From Cutibacterium modestum (lineage in GTDB: Bacteria > Actinomycetota > Actinomycetes > Propionibacteriales > Propionibacteriaceae), in assembly GCF_008326345.1 (NCBI RefSeq), contig NZ_BJEN01000002.1, forward strand, positions 558,001-622,000: a stretch of 64,000 nt of DNA, given 5' to 3'. The notes under the pieces were generated by a model that had not been told where the DNA came from, searched no databases, and worked only from the letters and a program-made list of their open reading frames with translations. Both the position numbers and the translations under genes were made by a program. Below, piece by piece: positions 18,186 through 27,800 of the stretch; the stretch's first letter is position 1; the number at the start of each line of letters is the position of its first letter.

Positions 18186-19313
18186 CTAAAGTTTTCGCCC
18201 TGCGCGCATACCAAGCAACCCTCCGATGAAAGTAATGATAAGTAATCCAACGAAGGCGACGTGCACAACACTTGGCAGCGGGTGCGCGATAGTACGCAGG
18301 CCATACGAGTGACCAACTGCTACGAGCGCTCTGGCCATCAAGATCCAACTAGCCCACATGATAGCATAAACGGTTAGACTCCGAGCGAATGCGTCGGCTA
18401 ATACGAATGTCATATCAGTGAACTTGCCTGATCCCAGCATGTCGATGGTGTGGGTTGTGCGGTGGAAGCTTGCTTGGAGCAGGTAAGCCGAGGCTGCAGA
18501 AAACAGCAGCGCCGTGGTGAGCATGGGAGCCATCATCGGACCAATGTCGGCGGCTCCGCTTCCTCTTAAAATAACTTGCGCTGGACCGGTGCGTGCCCAC
18601 GAGGTTGCTGGTTGCGTGATGATTCTAGACGCATGACGCAGGCTCGCGTGGGTGGACGCAGGTTGCGTTTTGAAGATCGGGATCCCATGCCAAGCTTCCG
18701 ATAGGTCAACCGGGGGAGTAACACTCAGATGTCTCCATGGCGAGGCTGATAGGCTACCGGGCACTATTTCGTGGAATCCGTTGCTATATAAAGGGTTGAT
18801 TACTTGTGAAGTTGTATAAGCTTCTCCTGACTGTGAACTACTCTTTGGTGCTATCAGCACGATGCCGGAACAGCCAGGCTTGCTGGTGCATATATATCGG
18901 GCAGTAGTTACGTCCGGTGGGATGCCATTCGTGGTCGTGGCGACAATGGCTGCCGGCCGGAAAGACTTAGCAAGTGCTTCGCGCTGCACTTGCTCGGCAC
19001 CAGTAATCATGGAAACGGTCGCAGAAAACAATAATGCAGCTAGCGCAACTATAGTGACGCTGGCAGAGAGCTTGAAAACGCGATTACGGACGAGACTAAT
19101 ACGAGCAGGCCATGCCCAGCCTGTACCGGGCAGGCGCGAAAACACTCTACATATTGCAAAGAACAGGGTTGATGCTACCAACAGCACACAGCCTGCAACC
19201 CATAACAGTGTGGCACCGAATAGTGCTCCTAGGCCAGTATGGGAGGCGGTTTTCAGCAGGATGAGGGATCCCACGATAGCGCTCGCACCTAGTAGGTAAC
19301 GAAGGAGCTTCAA
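18186..19313 (-). CDS. FtsX-like permease, probably N-terminally truncated
   Basis: 375 residues with about two N-terminal membrane segments, a third after the RISLVRNRVFKLSASVT turn, a ~150-residue extracytoplasmic region, and three C-terminal segments ending GLLGMRAGRKL. This matches the second half of a two-module FtsX/MacB-type permease (usually 700+ residues), so the first half is probably lost. It lies directly upstream of the broken ABC ATPase on the same strand; together they look like a former peptide or lantibiotic exporter. Lower GC than neighbours. Confidence 0.6.
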   Translation of the reverse strand: MKLLRYLLGASAIVGSLILLKTASHTGLGALFGATLLWVAGCVLLVASTLFFAICRVFSRLPGTGWAWPARISLVRNRVFKLSASVTIVALAALLFSATVSMITGAEQVQREALAKSFRPAAIVATTTNGIPPDVTTARYICTSKPGCSGIVLIAPKSSSQSGEAYTTSQVINPLYSNGFHEIVPGSLSASPWRHLSVTPPVDLSEAWHGIPIFKTQPASTHASLRHASRIITQPATSWARTGPAQVILRGSGAADIGPMMAPMLTTALLFSAASAYLLQASFHRTTHTIDMLGSGKFTDMTFVLADAFARSLTVYAIMWASWILMARALVAVGHSYGLRTIAHPLPSVVHVAFVGLLIITFIGGLLGMRAGRKL

Positions 19314-19354
19314 AAGTGACGATTCGCCGTCTCGGAAAGAGCGATGTGCTGCCC

Positions 19355-20008
19355 TCAGCGATGACTGTTGGTCAGCTCGTCGGTCGATGCGATGGCGTTG
19401 ACGGCTGCTACCGCGATCGCTGAGCCGCCGCGTCGTCCCAGCAAGGTAAGGTACTCCAAGCCAAGTGTCGAGTCGACAAGGGCTTGCTTGGATTCCGCTG
19501 CACCGACGAACCCGACCGGGATGCCGACGATGGCTGCGGGTTTAGCTCCCGTTTCCTCGCAGACCTCGAGAACCCGGTACAGGGCAGTCGGCGCATTGCC
19601 GATGGCGACGATGGCTCCGTCGAGTTTGCCTTCCTCGGCCCACAAATCGACCGCGGCGCAGGTCTTCGTCATGTTTTTTGCCTTCGCGAAATCGGCCAGG
19701 CGAGGGTCCTTGATGTAGCAGATCGTCTCGTTATCGCGCGGAAGTCGGGATCGGATGATGCCGGTGGCGGTCATGGAGGAATCGCACAATATTGGTGCTC
19801 CGTCACCTAGAGCTTTGCGAGCTGCCGTCACTACGCCGGGGGTGAAGGCGATGTCGTTGGCGATGGCTGGATCGGCGGCAGCGTGGATCATCCGGACGAC
19901 GACTCCCTCGACGTCGGTTGGGAAGCGATCCAGGTGTGCTTCGGAGCGAATGATGCGGAAAGACTCGCGATAAATGTCGGATCCGTTGTTGACGTACTCG
20001 TGGGCCAC
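19355..20008 (-). CDS. cbiC: Precorrin-8X / cobalt-precorrin-8 methylmutase
   Basis: 217 residues, usual length. Moves the methyl from C-11 to C-12 to give cobyrinic acid. The catalytic His lies in VVRMIHAAADPAIANDI near residue 43; CDSSMTATGI near 76 and VGIPVGFVGAAESK near 165 are family signatures. Transcribed away from the cbiMNQO riboswitch and stranded alone between the transporter operon and the export-system remnant. Confidence 0.94.
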   Translation of the reverse strand: MAHEYVNNGSDIYRESFRIIRSEAHLDRFPTDVEGVVVRMIHAAADPAIANDIAFTPGVVTAARKALGDGAPILCDSSMTATGIIRSRLPRDNETICYIKDPRLADFAKAKNMTKTCAAVDLWAEEGKLDGAIVAIGNAPTALYRVLEVCEETGAKPAAIVGIPVGFVGAAESKQALVDSTLGLEYLTLLGRRGGSAIAVAAVNAIASTDELTNSHR

Positions 20009-20154
20009 GATCTTGCTCCTGACGATGGCGAAGACTTAGGGTGATTCCTTGGAAGCGTAACATTAAGCCATTGCGCTGTAGTGGAGCGGGACTATGCTTA
20101 GGCAACCCTCGGATTCAATGTCTGAAATGGCTGTGTTTTACTGGCTTCTGTACA

Positions 20155-20265
20155 ACTCAAGAACGTCTTGATGACGTGGTTGAAGCCGGGAAGTGCCGGC
20201 ACGGGCGCGCCACTGTGAACAATCCCATGCGGATCGAAAGTCAGATCTGCCACGTACGTCAGGCC
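20155..20265 (+). promoter_or_regulatory. Cobalamin riboswitch upstream of cbiMNQO
   Basis: Conserved core AAGCCGGGAAGTGCCGGCAC and CGCGCCACTGTGAA, with a B12-box-like AAAGTCAGATCTGCC; GACGTGG near 20173 can pair with CCACGT near 20250 to close the aptamer. A small hairpin (CGGGA/TCCCG, 20274-20290) precedes the AAAGGAG ribosome binding site and may be the expression platform. Links cobalt uptake to B12 level. Confidence 0.85.
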
Positions 20266-20309
20266 TTTCCAGGACGGGACGCGAATCCCGAGAAAGGAGA
20301 TGACACCTC

Positions 20310-20993
20310 ATGCATATCGCTGAGGGGATTCTCTCACCGACCCAGTGCGCAGTCTGGTACGCGGCTGCCGCACCATTTTTGATCCATGGCGGCTATCGAG
20401 TCGTCAAGGAAGTCAAGGAGCACCCCGAAAACAAGCTCCTGCTAGCTACCGCAGGTGCCTTTACCTTCGTTCTATCTGCTATCAAGCTTCCGAGTGTGAC
20501 CGGTTCGTCCTCCCACCCTACGGGAACCGGAGTCGGTGCAGCCCTGTTCAAACCACCGGTCATGGCATTCTTGGGGATGATCGTGCTGATCTTCCAGGCG
20601 CTGTTATTGGCTCATGGCGGTATCTCCACCCTGGGTGCCAACACCTTCTCCATGGCCATCGCTGGACCATGGGCCGGTTACGCCTTCTACAAGCTCACTA
20701 AAAAACTCCATGGACCTGACGCGTTGGCGATTTTCTTGTGCATGGTCTTCGCCGACTTCATCACCTATGTCGTTACGAGCTTCCAACTGGCTTTTGCTTT
20801 CCCAGATCCGACTGGTGGTTTCTGGGGAGCCGTCGGCAAGTTCCTTGGCATCTTCGCCGTGACCCAGGTTCCGCTGGCCCTCGCTGAGGGTCTGGTCGGC
20901 ATCCTGCTGTTCCGTTTCCTCGCCAAGGTCGCAGCCCCGCAACTTCGGCAGCTCGGTGTCCTCGACGGCAACCCGGAGGTGACTCATGCCTGA
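20310..20993 (+). CDS. cbiM: Cobalt ECF transporter S component CbiM
   Basis: 227 residues, integral membrane. The N-terminus MHIAEGILSPTQCAVWY contains the His-2 ligand essential for metal coordination in the CbiM/NikM family, and further ligand region SSHPTGTG lies near residue 70. About six to seven membrane segments. Selects Co2+ for insertion by the CbiX chelatase. First gene of cbiMNQO; overlaps cbiN by eight bases. Confidence 0.95.
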   Translation: MHIAEGILSPTQCAVWYAAAAPFLIHGGYRVVKEVKEHPENKLLLATAGAFTFVLSAIKLPSVTGSSSHPTGTGVGAALFKPPVMAFLGMIVLIFQALLLAHGGISTLGANTFSMAIAGPWAGYAFYKLTKKLHGPDALAIFLCMVFADFITYVVTSFQLAFAFPDPTGGFWGAVGKFLGIFAVTQVPLALAEGLVGILLFRFLAKVAAPQLRQLGVLDGNPEVTHA

Positions 20994-21420
20994 GAATACT
21001 GTTGCTAAGGTCCGTCAGGACAATTCCCTGACCGGCAAGAGCAAGTGGGTAACTCCGGTCATCATCGTCCTCTTGGTTGCCCTTTTCATCATAAGCATGG
21101 TTTTCGGTGCTAAGAAGACCAGCAGTGACGAGGAAGGTTTCGGAGGAACTGACGACGCTGCTGCCGAGGCCGCCGAGCAAGCCGGTGCCAAGAAGTGGAT
21201 CGAGCCGATTTTCCAGCCGAACTCTGGTGAGGTCGAATCCGGTCTGTTCGCGCTGCAGGCAGCCTTGGGTGCTGGTATCGCTGGATACGCCCTAGGCCGC
21301 ATGAGTGGCCGTAAGAAAGGTCGCGAAGAGGCTGAGCATGCCTCTGATCTCCACAGTGTTGACGATGTGCCCGAGGCCGCCGTCACCTCGTCGGAAGTCA
21401 ACGCGACTGACAAGTCATGA
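20986..21420 (+). CDS. cbiN: Cobalt transporter accessory protein CbiN
   Basis: 144 residues with two membrane segments (about 22-42 and 90-106) flanking an extracytoplasmic loop with IEPIFQPNSGEVESGLFALQA, the CbiN hallmark. It is longer than typical CbiN (about 90-110) because of a charged C-terminal tail after residue 112. CbiN binds CbiM and is needed for metal loading. Ends in an ATGA overlap with cbiQ. Confidence 0.92.
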   Translation: MPENTVAKVRQDNSLTGKSKWVTPVIIVLLVALFIISMVFGAKKTSSDEEGFGGTDDAAAEAAEQAGAKKWIEPIFQPNSGEVESGLFALQAALGAGIAGYALGRMSGRKKGREEAEHASDLHSVDDVPEAAVTSSEVNATDKS

Positions 21421-22262
21421 CGATTACCTCTCTTGACGACGCCGCCTGGGATTCCCCCTGGCGGCGTCGTCCGGTCGGAGAAAAGGTTGCCCTGTCGACT
21501 GCCTTGCTTCTGACCGCCCTTTGCACCCCGTCGATGAAGTTCTCGCGGTGGGTGAGCTCGGTCGTCGGTTCTGGTATCTGGCCCGGGGCCCTGTTGGCTG
21601 GGATCGTTAGTGTGTTCGTCATCCTGGGGCCGGCCCGCATTGCTGGACGAGTGCTGTGGCAGGCGGTCGTCGCCCCGCTGGTTTTCCTCATCATCGGCGG
21701 TATCTCCGTCCTTGTCAGCCTTGGTTCTACCCCCGTAGGAACGGTCTGGTGGCATGCCGGGCTATTCAACATTGGACCGGTCTCCAGCGCCCAAGCGATG
21801 TCCCTGATCGAACACGGTGTATGCGGCACTCTCACCCTCATGGTGTTGGCCGTCACCACGCCGATGGTTGATCTTCTCACCTGGCTGCGGAAATTCCACA
21901 TCCCTGATCCATTGTTGGAAATCGCATCTTTGACATATCGACTCATTTTCGTGCTACTCGATACCGTTGTGACGGCCAGCGAGGCCCAGCACGCCCGCCT
22001 CGGCGATACCCCGGTTGGACAATTCGGCGGGTTCAATCGGCGCATGAACAACACAGCCGCTCTGCTGGGATCAGTGGGGATCCGGGCATGGACGAGGGCT
22101 AGCCGCCTCAACGATGGACTGGTTAACCGTGGCTTTGAAGCTGCACTGGTCACTCTCCCCATCAAGCGCACCGGTTCGGTGCGGTACAAGATCATCGTCG
22201 TCCTCGTCATTGCTGGCCTGTGGGGGGTCAGTTGGACGACGACTGGAAGGATTTTCAGATGA
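21417..22262 (+). CDS. cbiQ: Cobalt ECF transporter T component CbiQ
   Basis: 281 residues, transmembrane coupling protein of the energy-coupling-factor transporter. About five to six hydrophobic segments; cytoplasmic motifs with small-residue/Arg-Gly character that couple to the ATPase are seen at [10 protein letters not shown] (near 190) and LVNRGFEAA (near 238). Begins with an ATGA overlap with cbiN and ends with one into cbiO. Confidence 0.92.
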   Translation: MTITSLDDAAWDSPWRRRPVGEKVALSTALLLTALCTPSMKFSRWVSSVVGSGIWPGALLAGIVSVFVILGPARIAGRVLWQAVVAPLVFLIIGGISVLVSLGSTPVGTVWWHAGLFNIGPVSSAQAMSLIEHGVCGTLTLMVLAVTTPMVDLLTWLRKFHIPDPLLEIASLTYRLIFVLLDTVVTASEAQHARLGDTPVGQFGGFNRRMNNTAALLGSVGIRAWTRASRLNDGLVNRGFEAALVTLPIKRTGSVRYKIIVVLVIAGLWGVSWTTTGRIFR

Positions 22263-23095
22263 GCGCCGAGGTCCTGCTGTCGACCGAGCAGCTGTACGCC
22301 ACTCACCCGGGGCGTCCTATGGTGCTGACCGACGTCAATGTGTCCTTTCGTGCCGGGGTCCGCGTGGCGATCCTGGGAGCTAATGGATCCGGCAAGACGA
22401 CCTTCATGCGCTGCCTGTCCGGTTCTCTCAAACCTGTCAAGGGTCATGTCAAGAGAGGCAACACCGTGCTCAGCTACGGGCGCGCCCAACTTCGTGAGCA
22501 CCGACGAGCCGTCCAGCTCGTGCTGCAAGACCCTGACGATCAGCTCTTTAGTGCCGATGTCAGTCAGGATGTTTCTTTCGGTCCCATGAATATGGGCCTC
22601 AATGTTGGCGAGGTGCGTGACCGGGTCTCCGAAGCTCTAGAACTACTCGGGGCTAGCCACCTGGCTGAACGTGCCACGTATCAATTGTCCTATGGCGAGC
22701 GTAAAAGGATTGCGGTGGCCGGTGCCGTGGCCATGCGCCCGGATCTGCTGCTCCTTGATGAGCCCACCGCCGGACTTGATCCAGTTGGGGTCACCCAGAT
22801 GCTGGAGGCATTGGATCGGCTGCGCGACCACGGGACAACGGTGGCGATGGCCACCCACGACGTCGACCTGGCTCTGGCCTGGGCTGATGAAGCCCTCATC
22901 GTTGTTGACGGGGGAGTGCGTCAAGGTCCGATTGACGAGCTGCTGGCGAATGCGTCCGTGGTGGAGAAAGCTCACCTGCATCTGCCATGGTCTCTTGAAC
23001 TGGCTCGTCGCCTTGGCATGGACGAGCGGCCGCGAACGATGAGCGGGGTTGTGGCGATGCTGTCGCGCAGGCACCCGCCGAGCGTTGCACAGTGA
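22259..23095 (+). CDS. cbiO: Cobalt ECF transporter ATPase CbiO
   Basis: 278 residues. Walker [11 protein letters not shown] near residue 40, Q-loop [11 protein letters not shown] near 90, signature [20 protein letters not shown] near 142 and Walker [14 protein letters not shown]. The ATG at 22259 overlapping the cbiQ stop is chosen over a start 39 bases upstream. Powers cobalt import with CbiM, CbiN and CbiQ. Confidence 0.95.
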   Translation: MSAEVLLSTEQLYATHPGRPMVLTDVNVSFRAGVRVAILGANGSGKTTFMRCLSGSLKPVKGHVKRGNTVLSYGRAQLREHRRAVQLVLQDPDDQLFSADVSQDVSFGPMNMGLNVGEVRDRVSEALELLGASHLAERATYQLSYGERKRIAVAGAVAMRPDLLLLDEPTAGLDPVGVTQMLEALDRLRDHGTTVAMATHDVDLALAWADEALIVVDGGVRQGPIDELLANASVVEKAHLHLPWSLELARRLGMDERPRTMSGVVAMLSRRHPPSVAQ

Positions 23096-23203
23096 TGGTG
23101 TTGTGCCTCGTCGCAGGGGCGGTATGAGTCAGTCTCGGTGATGTGGCCTCGGTGGTTCGATGGAACTCGAAGTCGTCGAGTGGCGCGCTGGTGGCCAGAG
23201 CTG

Positions 23204-23800
23204 TCACTCAGTGCGCTGCCACGTCCACGCCACGACGGTGCGGGCCGGCTTCCAGCCGCGCAGCCGTCCGATGCTGTCGGCGGTCTCAACTCCGAACCTC
23301 ATGAGGTCCCCGCCCAGGTTCCGGTGCAAAGCCTCTACTAGCATCTCGGCTTCCATCGTCACCCCGTGAATGACGAGGCGCCCTCCGATGGGTAGGCGAA
23401 GTCGGCACTGGCCAACGAGGGTTTCAGTGACACCGCCACCGATAAAGATGGCGTCGGGGTCCGGGAGCCCGTCGGGTAGTCCCATCGTCAGGTCAGCGTC
23501 GATGACCTCGAATTGTCCGGGCAAGGTGAGCTCGGCTGCATTGGTGCGGGCGTTGGCGGCTCGCTCCGCTTTGCGCTCTACCCCAAGGGCCCGGCAACTC
23601 GGATCTGCGCGGCACCATTCCACGGCGATTGACCCGGCCCCAGTCCCCAGATCCCACAGCAGTTGCCCCGGCATGGGTCGCAGGGCAGCCATAGCGACCG
23701 CGCGTACTGGGTGCTTGGTGATGAGGCCATCGTGAACGAAATGCTGTTCGTCCAGGCCAGGCGTGCGTCCGAGAAGGGTGGTGTCAGGATCATGGGTCAT
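23204..23800 (-). CDS. cbiT: Cobalt-precorrin-6B C15-methyltransferase/decarboxylase CbiT
   Basis: 198 residues, Rossmann SAM-dependent methyltransferase: motif I LLWDLGTGAGSIAVEWCRA near residue 48 and IFIGGGVTE near 112. Methylates C-15 and decarboxylates the ring-C acetate. The partner CbiE is not adjacent but is fused in the cbiEGH gene at 8320. Lies alone on the minus strand between cbiO (convergent) and the cobO riboswitch (divergent). Confidence 0.93.
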   Translation of the reverse strand: MTHDPDTTLLGRTPGLDEQHFVHDGLITKHPVRAVAMAALRPMPGQLLWDLGTGAGSIAVEWCRADPSCRALGVERKAERAANARTNAAELTLPGQFEVIDADLTMGLPDGLPDPDAIFIGGGVTETLVGQCRLRLPIGGRLVIHGVTMEAEMLVEALHRNLGGDLMRFGVETADSIGRLRGWKPARTVVAWTWQRTE

Positions 23801-23854
23801 GTGGGAAGCCTAGGGCAGCGTGGTATGAGAGCAACATGACCTATATGACAGAAT

Positions 23855-23950
23855 CGGGCGAGACCCGTGGGGAGGAAAACTGGTACGAATCCGAGGCGGT
23901 CCCGCCACTGTGCGCGTCTCGGCACAAGCCAGGTCGGTCCCGCAGGTCAG
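23855..23950 (+). promoter_or_regulatory. Cobalamin riboswitch upstream of cobO
   Basis: Core GGTACGAATCCGAGGCGGTC and CCCGCCACTGTG, followed by the B12-box segment CACAAGCCAGGTCGGTCC. It ends about 30 bases before the cobO start and its AAGGAGG ribosome binding site. Controls cobO, cbiA-cobD and cobA. Confidence 0.87.
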
Positions 23951-23976
23951 GTCGCGGACCCGCAAGGAGGTCGTTC

Positions 23977-24591
23977 ATGCCGCACGCGTGCACTAACGCC
24001 GAACCCAACGATGGACTGTCCACAAAGCAGCGGCGGTTACGTCCAGTTTTGGTGGTTAATACCGGTGAAGGCAAGGGAAAAACGACGGCAGCTGTGGGAA
24101 CCGCCCTGCGCGCCTGGCACCAGGGATGGCGAGTTGGCGTCTTTCAGTTCGTGAAATCCGGGCGTTGGCACGTCGGTGAGCAAGATGCTCTGCAGGCCCT
24201 CGGACAGCTGCATGAGGAGACCGGTGTCGGAGGGCCAGTCACCTGGGAGGTGATGGGCACTGGGTGGTCGTGGGCGCGATCCTTTGATGCTGCGGAAAAC
24301 CCTGAGGCTGCCGCCCGAGAGGGGTGGCGCCATGTGTCTGACCTGTTAGCCCACGAGGCCTTCGACTTTTATCTCCTTGACGAGTTCACCTACCCGATGG
24401 ATTGGGGATGGCTCGACGTCAACGAGGTCGTCGAGATCCTGGTCAACCGCTCCGGAACCCAGCACGTTGTCATTACCGGTCGTCGGGCACCGGATGCGCT
24501 CATCAAGGTGGCCGATATCGTCACCGAGATGACGAAAATCAAACACCCGTTTGACCTTGGTCAGCGTGGCCAGGCAGGAATTGAGTGGTGA
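23977..24591 (+). CDS. cobO: Cob(I)yrinic acid a,c-diamide adenosyltransferase CobO/BtuR
   Basis: 204 residues, usual length. Transfers adenosyl from ATP to Co(I) corrinoid. The P-loop variant VVNTGEGKGKTTAAVG is at about residues 26-41; DEFTYPMDWGW near 133 is typical of the CobA/CobO family. The ATG at 23977 follows AAGGAGG; the longer frame runs back through the riboswitch. Its stop overlaps the next gene's ATG by one base. Confidence 0.94.
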   Translation: MPHACTNAEPNDGLSTKQRRLRPVLVVNTGEGKGKTTAAVGTALRAWHQGWRVGVFQFVKSGRWHVGEQDALQALGQLHEETGVGGPVTWEVMGTGWSWARSFDAAENPEAAAREGWRHVSDLLAHEAFDFYLLDEFTYPMDWGWLDVNEVVEILVNRSGTQHVVITGRRAPDALIKVADIVTEMTKIKHPFDLGQRGQAGIEW

Positions 24592-27014
24592 TGCGCCTTC
24601 CACGAATTCTCATAGCCGCCCAAGCATCAGGTGGCGGCAAGACGACTGTTGCCACTGGTCTCATGGCAGCGCTTCGCGCCAGCGGCCGGACGGTGGCGCC
24701 TTTCAAGGTCGGACCAGATTACATCGACCCCGGATACCACTCGATGGCGAGTGGACGTCCCGGCCGCAACCTCGATTCCGTCATGTGCGGTGACGAGCTC
24801 ATGGCCCCCCTACTAGCCCACGGTTTCATCACCCCCGATCCGGCCGATGTCGCGGTCATTGAGGGGGTTATGGGGCTTTTTGACGGCCAGCTTGGAACCG
24901 GCCGCGGCTCCAGCGCCGAGATCGCCACGACGACTGAAACTCCGGTTGTTGTGGTCGTTGACACCGCGCATGCATCACTCACCCATGCCGCCGTCGTGGC
25001 CGGGTTGGCGACGTTTGACCCTGACGTCACCCTCGCGGGAGTGATCCTGAACCGAGTATCCTCGCCGCGACACGGTGCCGAAGTCACTCGCGGCTTAGCT
25101 CGACTGGGTATCCCGGTGCTCGGCCAGATTCCGCGCACTGAGTCGATCTTCGTGCCGTCGCGCCATCTCGGTCTGGTGCCGGCGGGGGAGTGGCAGGACT
25201 CCGCAGCCAAGGTCGCCGGGTTGGGAGACCTTATTGCTGAATACGTCGATCTTAACGCTGTCATGGATCTGGCTGCCGCTGCCCCCGACCTCGACGTCGA
25301 ACCATGGGATCCTGCTGCCGCTCTAGAATCCGCGGGTTGGCAAGGTCGTTCCTTTGATGAGCCTCCGTTAGTGGGTATCTTCGCCGGACGGGCCTTTACC
25401 TTCCGGTACCCCGAGACCACCGAGATGCTGACAGCCGCAGGGTTCCAGGTCGTCGACGTCGACCCCCTGACCGATCGGCGTCTTCCCGATGGTATTCAAG
25501 GGCTCTACTTGGGGGGTGGCTTCCCCCAGATGCATGTCACCGATTTAGAAACCAACTCGGAGCTGGCGGATGACGTGCGGTCTCACGCTGACGCCGGGAT
25601 GCCGATTGTCGCCGAGTGTGCCGGGTTGCTGTATCTGTGCCGGCATCTTGACGGGCATGAGATGGCTGGAGTGCTGCCGATGGATGCAGCTATGGCGAAA
25701 TGGCTCACGATGGGCTACCGCGTCGCTACGCGTGACTCCATCAGTGTCGTTGGCCATGAATTCCACCGCACCATGGCGACTCCACTTGCTGACGTCGAGC
25801 CGGCGTGGAACATCACGATGCCCGACGGAACCGGCCGCGCCGAAGGTGCCCTGGGGGACCCAGCAGGGCGGGGCCGACCCACGATCCAGGCGTCCTATCT
25901 GCACCTGCACTGGGCCGGTCAGCCCGCCCAAGCAGCGTGGTTTGCCAGTGAGGTGGCGAGGTTCCATGAGGAGCGAGGTGGTCAAGACGCTTATCTCGAT
26001 CTCAACCATCACGGGGACCGTGACATCGCCGACGGCCTGGTCGATCTGGCCGTTAACGTCCGCGTGACTGAGCCTCCGCAGTGGCTCCGTGACGCCATCA
26101 CCTCCACCGAGCATGACTGGGCCCGCTACCCCGACGCCACACCGGGTCGCGAGGCTCTGGCGGCCATGCATGGGGTGCCAACCGACATGGTGCTGCCTAC
26201 CGCAGGCGCCGCAGAGGCTTTCCCGCTGGTCTCCGCCCTCGAACCGTGCCACGCAGTCGTCGTCCACCCCCAGTTCACCGAACCTGAAGCTGCTCTGAGA
26301 GTGGCCGGGATTAACGTCGCTCGGCACATCCTCAAGGCTTCCGATGGATTCGCCCTCGACCCGGCTCTCGTTCCTGACAACGCCGACCTCGTTATCGTCG
26401 GGAACCCGACGAACCCCACTGGCAGGCTGCACCCAGCTACTGATCTGCTGGCTTTGCGCCGACCCGGAAGAATCCTCGTCATTGACGAGGCCTTCATGGA
26501 TGCCACCGATGAGTCCCAGTCCCTCATAGGATGCGATATGGATGGCCTCCTCGTTTTACGGTCCCTGACAAAGACCTACGGGCTAGCCGGAATCCGGGCC
26601 GGATATGTTATCGGCGACCGGCGACTCATCGCACGGCTGGCAGACCATCAGACTCCATGGTCGGTGTCGACTCCAGCCATCGCAGCCATGATCGCCTGCA
26701 CCTGTGAGGAGGCAAGACGCTTCCAGACCAAGCTGTGCGACGATATCCCTGCCGCCCGCGCTGACCTTGTCGAGAGGCTCACAGTCCTCGGGTTGAGCGT
26801 CGTCACCTCTGAGGCTCCCTTCGTTCTGGTCGACACATCGTCCCTCAGCGGGAAGTCGATACGACAGCCCCTTGCCAAGCGTGGTTTTGCGGTGAGGCGA
26901 GGAGAGACGTTCCCCGGGCTCGGGCCCACCTGGATCAGGCTCGCAGTCCGTGACCCGGAGATCCACGCTGAGCTCGCTCGAGCTATCTCCGACCTGACCG
27001 CACAGCACAACTAA
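24591..27014 (+). CDS. Fused cobyrinic acid a,c-diamide synthase CbiA and CobD-like aminotransferase
   Basis: 807 residues. Residues 1-450 are CbiA/CobB: ATP-binding ASGGGKTTVATG near residue 12, then a glutamine amidotransferase domain with Cys in IVAECAGLLYLCR near 344. Residues 485-807 are a fold-type I PLP enzyme with NPTNPTGRLHP near 605 and the Schiff-base Lys in SLTKTYGLAGIRAGY near 660, matching CobD/CobC-type L-threonine-phosphate decarboxylase that makes aminopropanol phosphate for CbiB. Two in-frame GTG codons sit just upstream; ATG 24591 is favoured. Confidence 0.92.
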   Translation: MRLPRILIAAQASGGGKTTVATGLMAALRASGRTVAPFKVGPDYIDPGYHSMASGRPGRNLDSVMCGDELMAPLLAHGFITPDPADVAVIEGVMGLFDGQLGTGRGSSAEIATTTETPVVVVVDTAHASLTHAAVVAGLATFDPDVTLAGVILNRVSSPRHGAEVTRGLARLGIPVLGQIPRTESIFVPSRHLGLVPAGEWQDSAAKVAGLGDLIAEYVDLNAVMDLAAAAPDLDVEPWDPAAALESAGWQGRSFDEPPLVGIFAGRAFTFRYPETTEMLTAAGFQVVDVDPLTDRRLPDGIQGLYLGGGFPQMHVTDLETNSELADDVRSHADAGMPIVAECAGLLYLCRHLDGHEMAGVLPMDAAMAKWLTMGYRVATRDSISVVGHEFHRTMATPLADVEPAWNITMPDGTGRAEGALGDPAGRGRPTIQASYLHLHWAGQPAQAAWFASEVARFHEERGGQDAYLDLNHHGDRDIADGLVDLAVNVRVTEPPQWLRDAITSTEHDWARYPDATPGREALAAMHGVPTDMVLPTAGAAEAFPLVSALEPCHAVVVHPQFTEPEAALRVAGINVARHILKASDGFALDPALVPDNADLVIVGNPTNPTGRLHPATDLLALRRPGRILVIDEAFMDATDESQSLIGCDMDGLLVLRSLTKTYGLAGIRAGYVIGDRRLIARLADHQTPWSVSTPAIAAMIACTCEEARRFQTKLCDDIPAARADLVERLTVLGLSVVTSEAPFVLVDTSSLSGKSIRQPLAKRGFAVRRGETFPGLGPTWIRLAVRDPEIHAELARAISDLTAQHN

Positions 27015-27023
27015 GGAATACTA

Positions 27024-27800
27024 ATGACCTACTCCGCAAACCTCGTTCCCGGCACCGTCACCCTTGTCGGAGGTGGCCCTGGTGGCCCAGGGTTGCTGAC
27101 TGTCGCAGGACTTGAGGCGGTGCGTCAGGCCGACGTCATCCTCTATGACCGTCTGGCCCCAGCTGCCGTCATGGACGAGAACCCCCAGGCCGAAAGGATT
27201 CCGGTCGGCAAGGTGCCACGAGGACCTTACGTTCCCCAGGAACGCACCAACAAACTGCTCATCGAGCATGCTAAAGCCGGACGCAAGGTGGTGCGTCTTA
27301 AAGGTGGTGACTCGTTCGTCTTCGGTCGCGGTGGCGAGGAATGGCAGGCCTGCGTCGCTGCTGGCGTTCCGGTGCGCATCATCCCCGGAGTCACCTCATG
27401 TGTGGCGGGGCCCGAACTCATGGGGGTTCCGCTGACCCACCGCCACATGGTGCAGGGATTCACCGTCGTGTCGGGCCACGTCGCCCCTGGTGATACCCGG
27501 TCGGAGTTGGACTGGGCCCAGATCGCCAAGACGGGCACCACCCTGGTGATTCTCATGGGTGTGGCTCATATTGACGACATCGCGGCACGCCTTATGGACG
27601 GCGGGCTGACCGGGAACACGCCCGTCGCCGTTATTGCTGATGCCTCACTGCCCACTCAGCGTTGCCTGACGACGACCCTTGAGAAGGCTGCCGAAGCCAT
27701 GGCTGAGGCCGAGATCAAGCCGCCGGCCATCACCGTCGTAGGCGACGTTGCTGGGCTAAACCTCGATGGGACCCAGGTTCACGAGCCGTCTGATCACTGA
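27024..27800 (+). CDS. cobA: Uroporphyrinogen-III C-methyltransferase
   Basis: 258 residues, single-domain SUMT without the CysG N-terminal part. Adds methyls at C-2 and C-7 of uroporphyrinogen III to give precorrin-2, branching from haem to corrinoid. Motifs: TLVGGGPGGPGLLTVAGLEA near residue 14, RLKGGDSFVFGRGGEE near 92, PGVTSC near 119. Ten bases after cbiA-cobD in the cobO operon. Its 3' end overlaps the convergent cbiJ by seven bases. Confidence 0.95.
   Translation: MTYSANLVPGTVTLVGGGPGGPGLLTVAGLEAVRQADVILYDRLAPAAVMDENPQAERIPVGKVPRGPYVPQERTNKLLIEHAKAGRKVVRLKGGDSFVFGRGGEEWQACVAAGVPVRIIPGVTSCVAGPELMGVPLTHRHMVQGFTVVSGHVAPGDTRSELDWAQIAKTGTTLVILMGVAHIDDIAARLMDGGLTGNTPVAVIADASLPTQRCLTTTLEKAAEAMAEAEIKPPAITVVGDVAGLNLDGTQVHEPSDH

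Noticed and set aside
21398-22528. 376-codon reading frame on the minus strand
   Set aside because: Antisense of cbiQ and the start of cbiO; no motifs.
25545-26432. 295-codon reading frame on the minus strand
   Set aside because: Antisense shadow inside the CbiA-CobD fusion; composition follows the high-GC third positions of the real gene.
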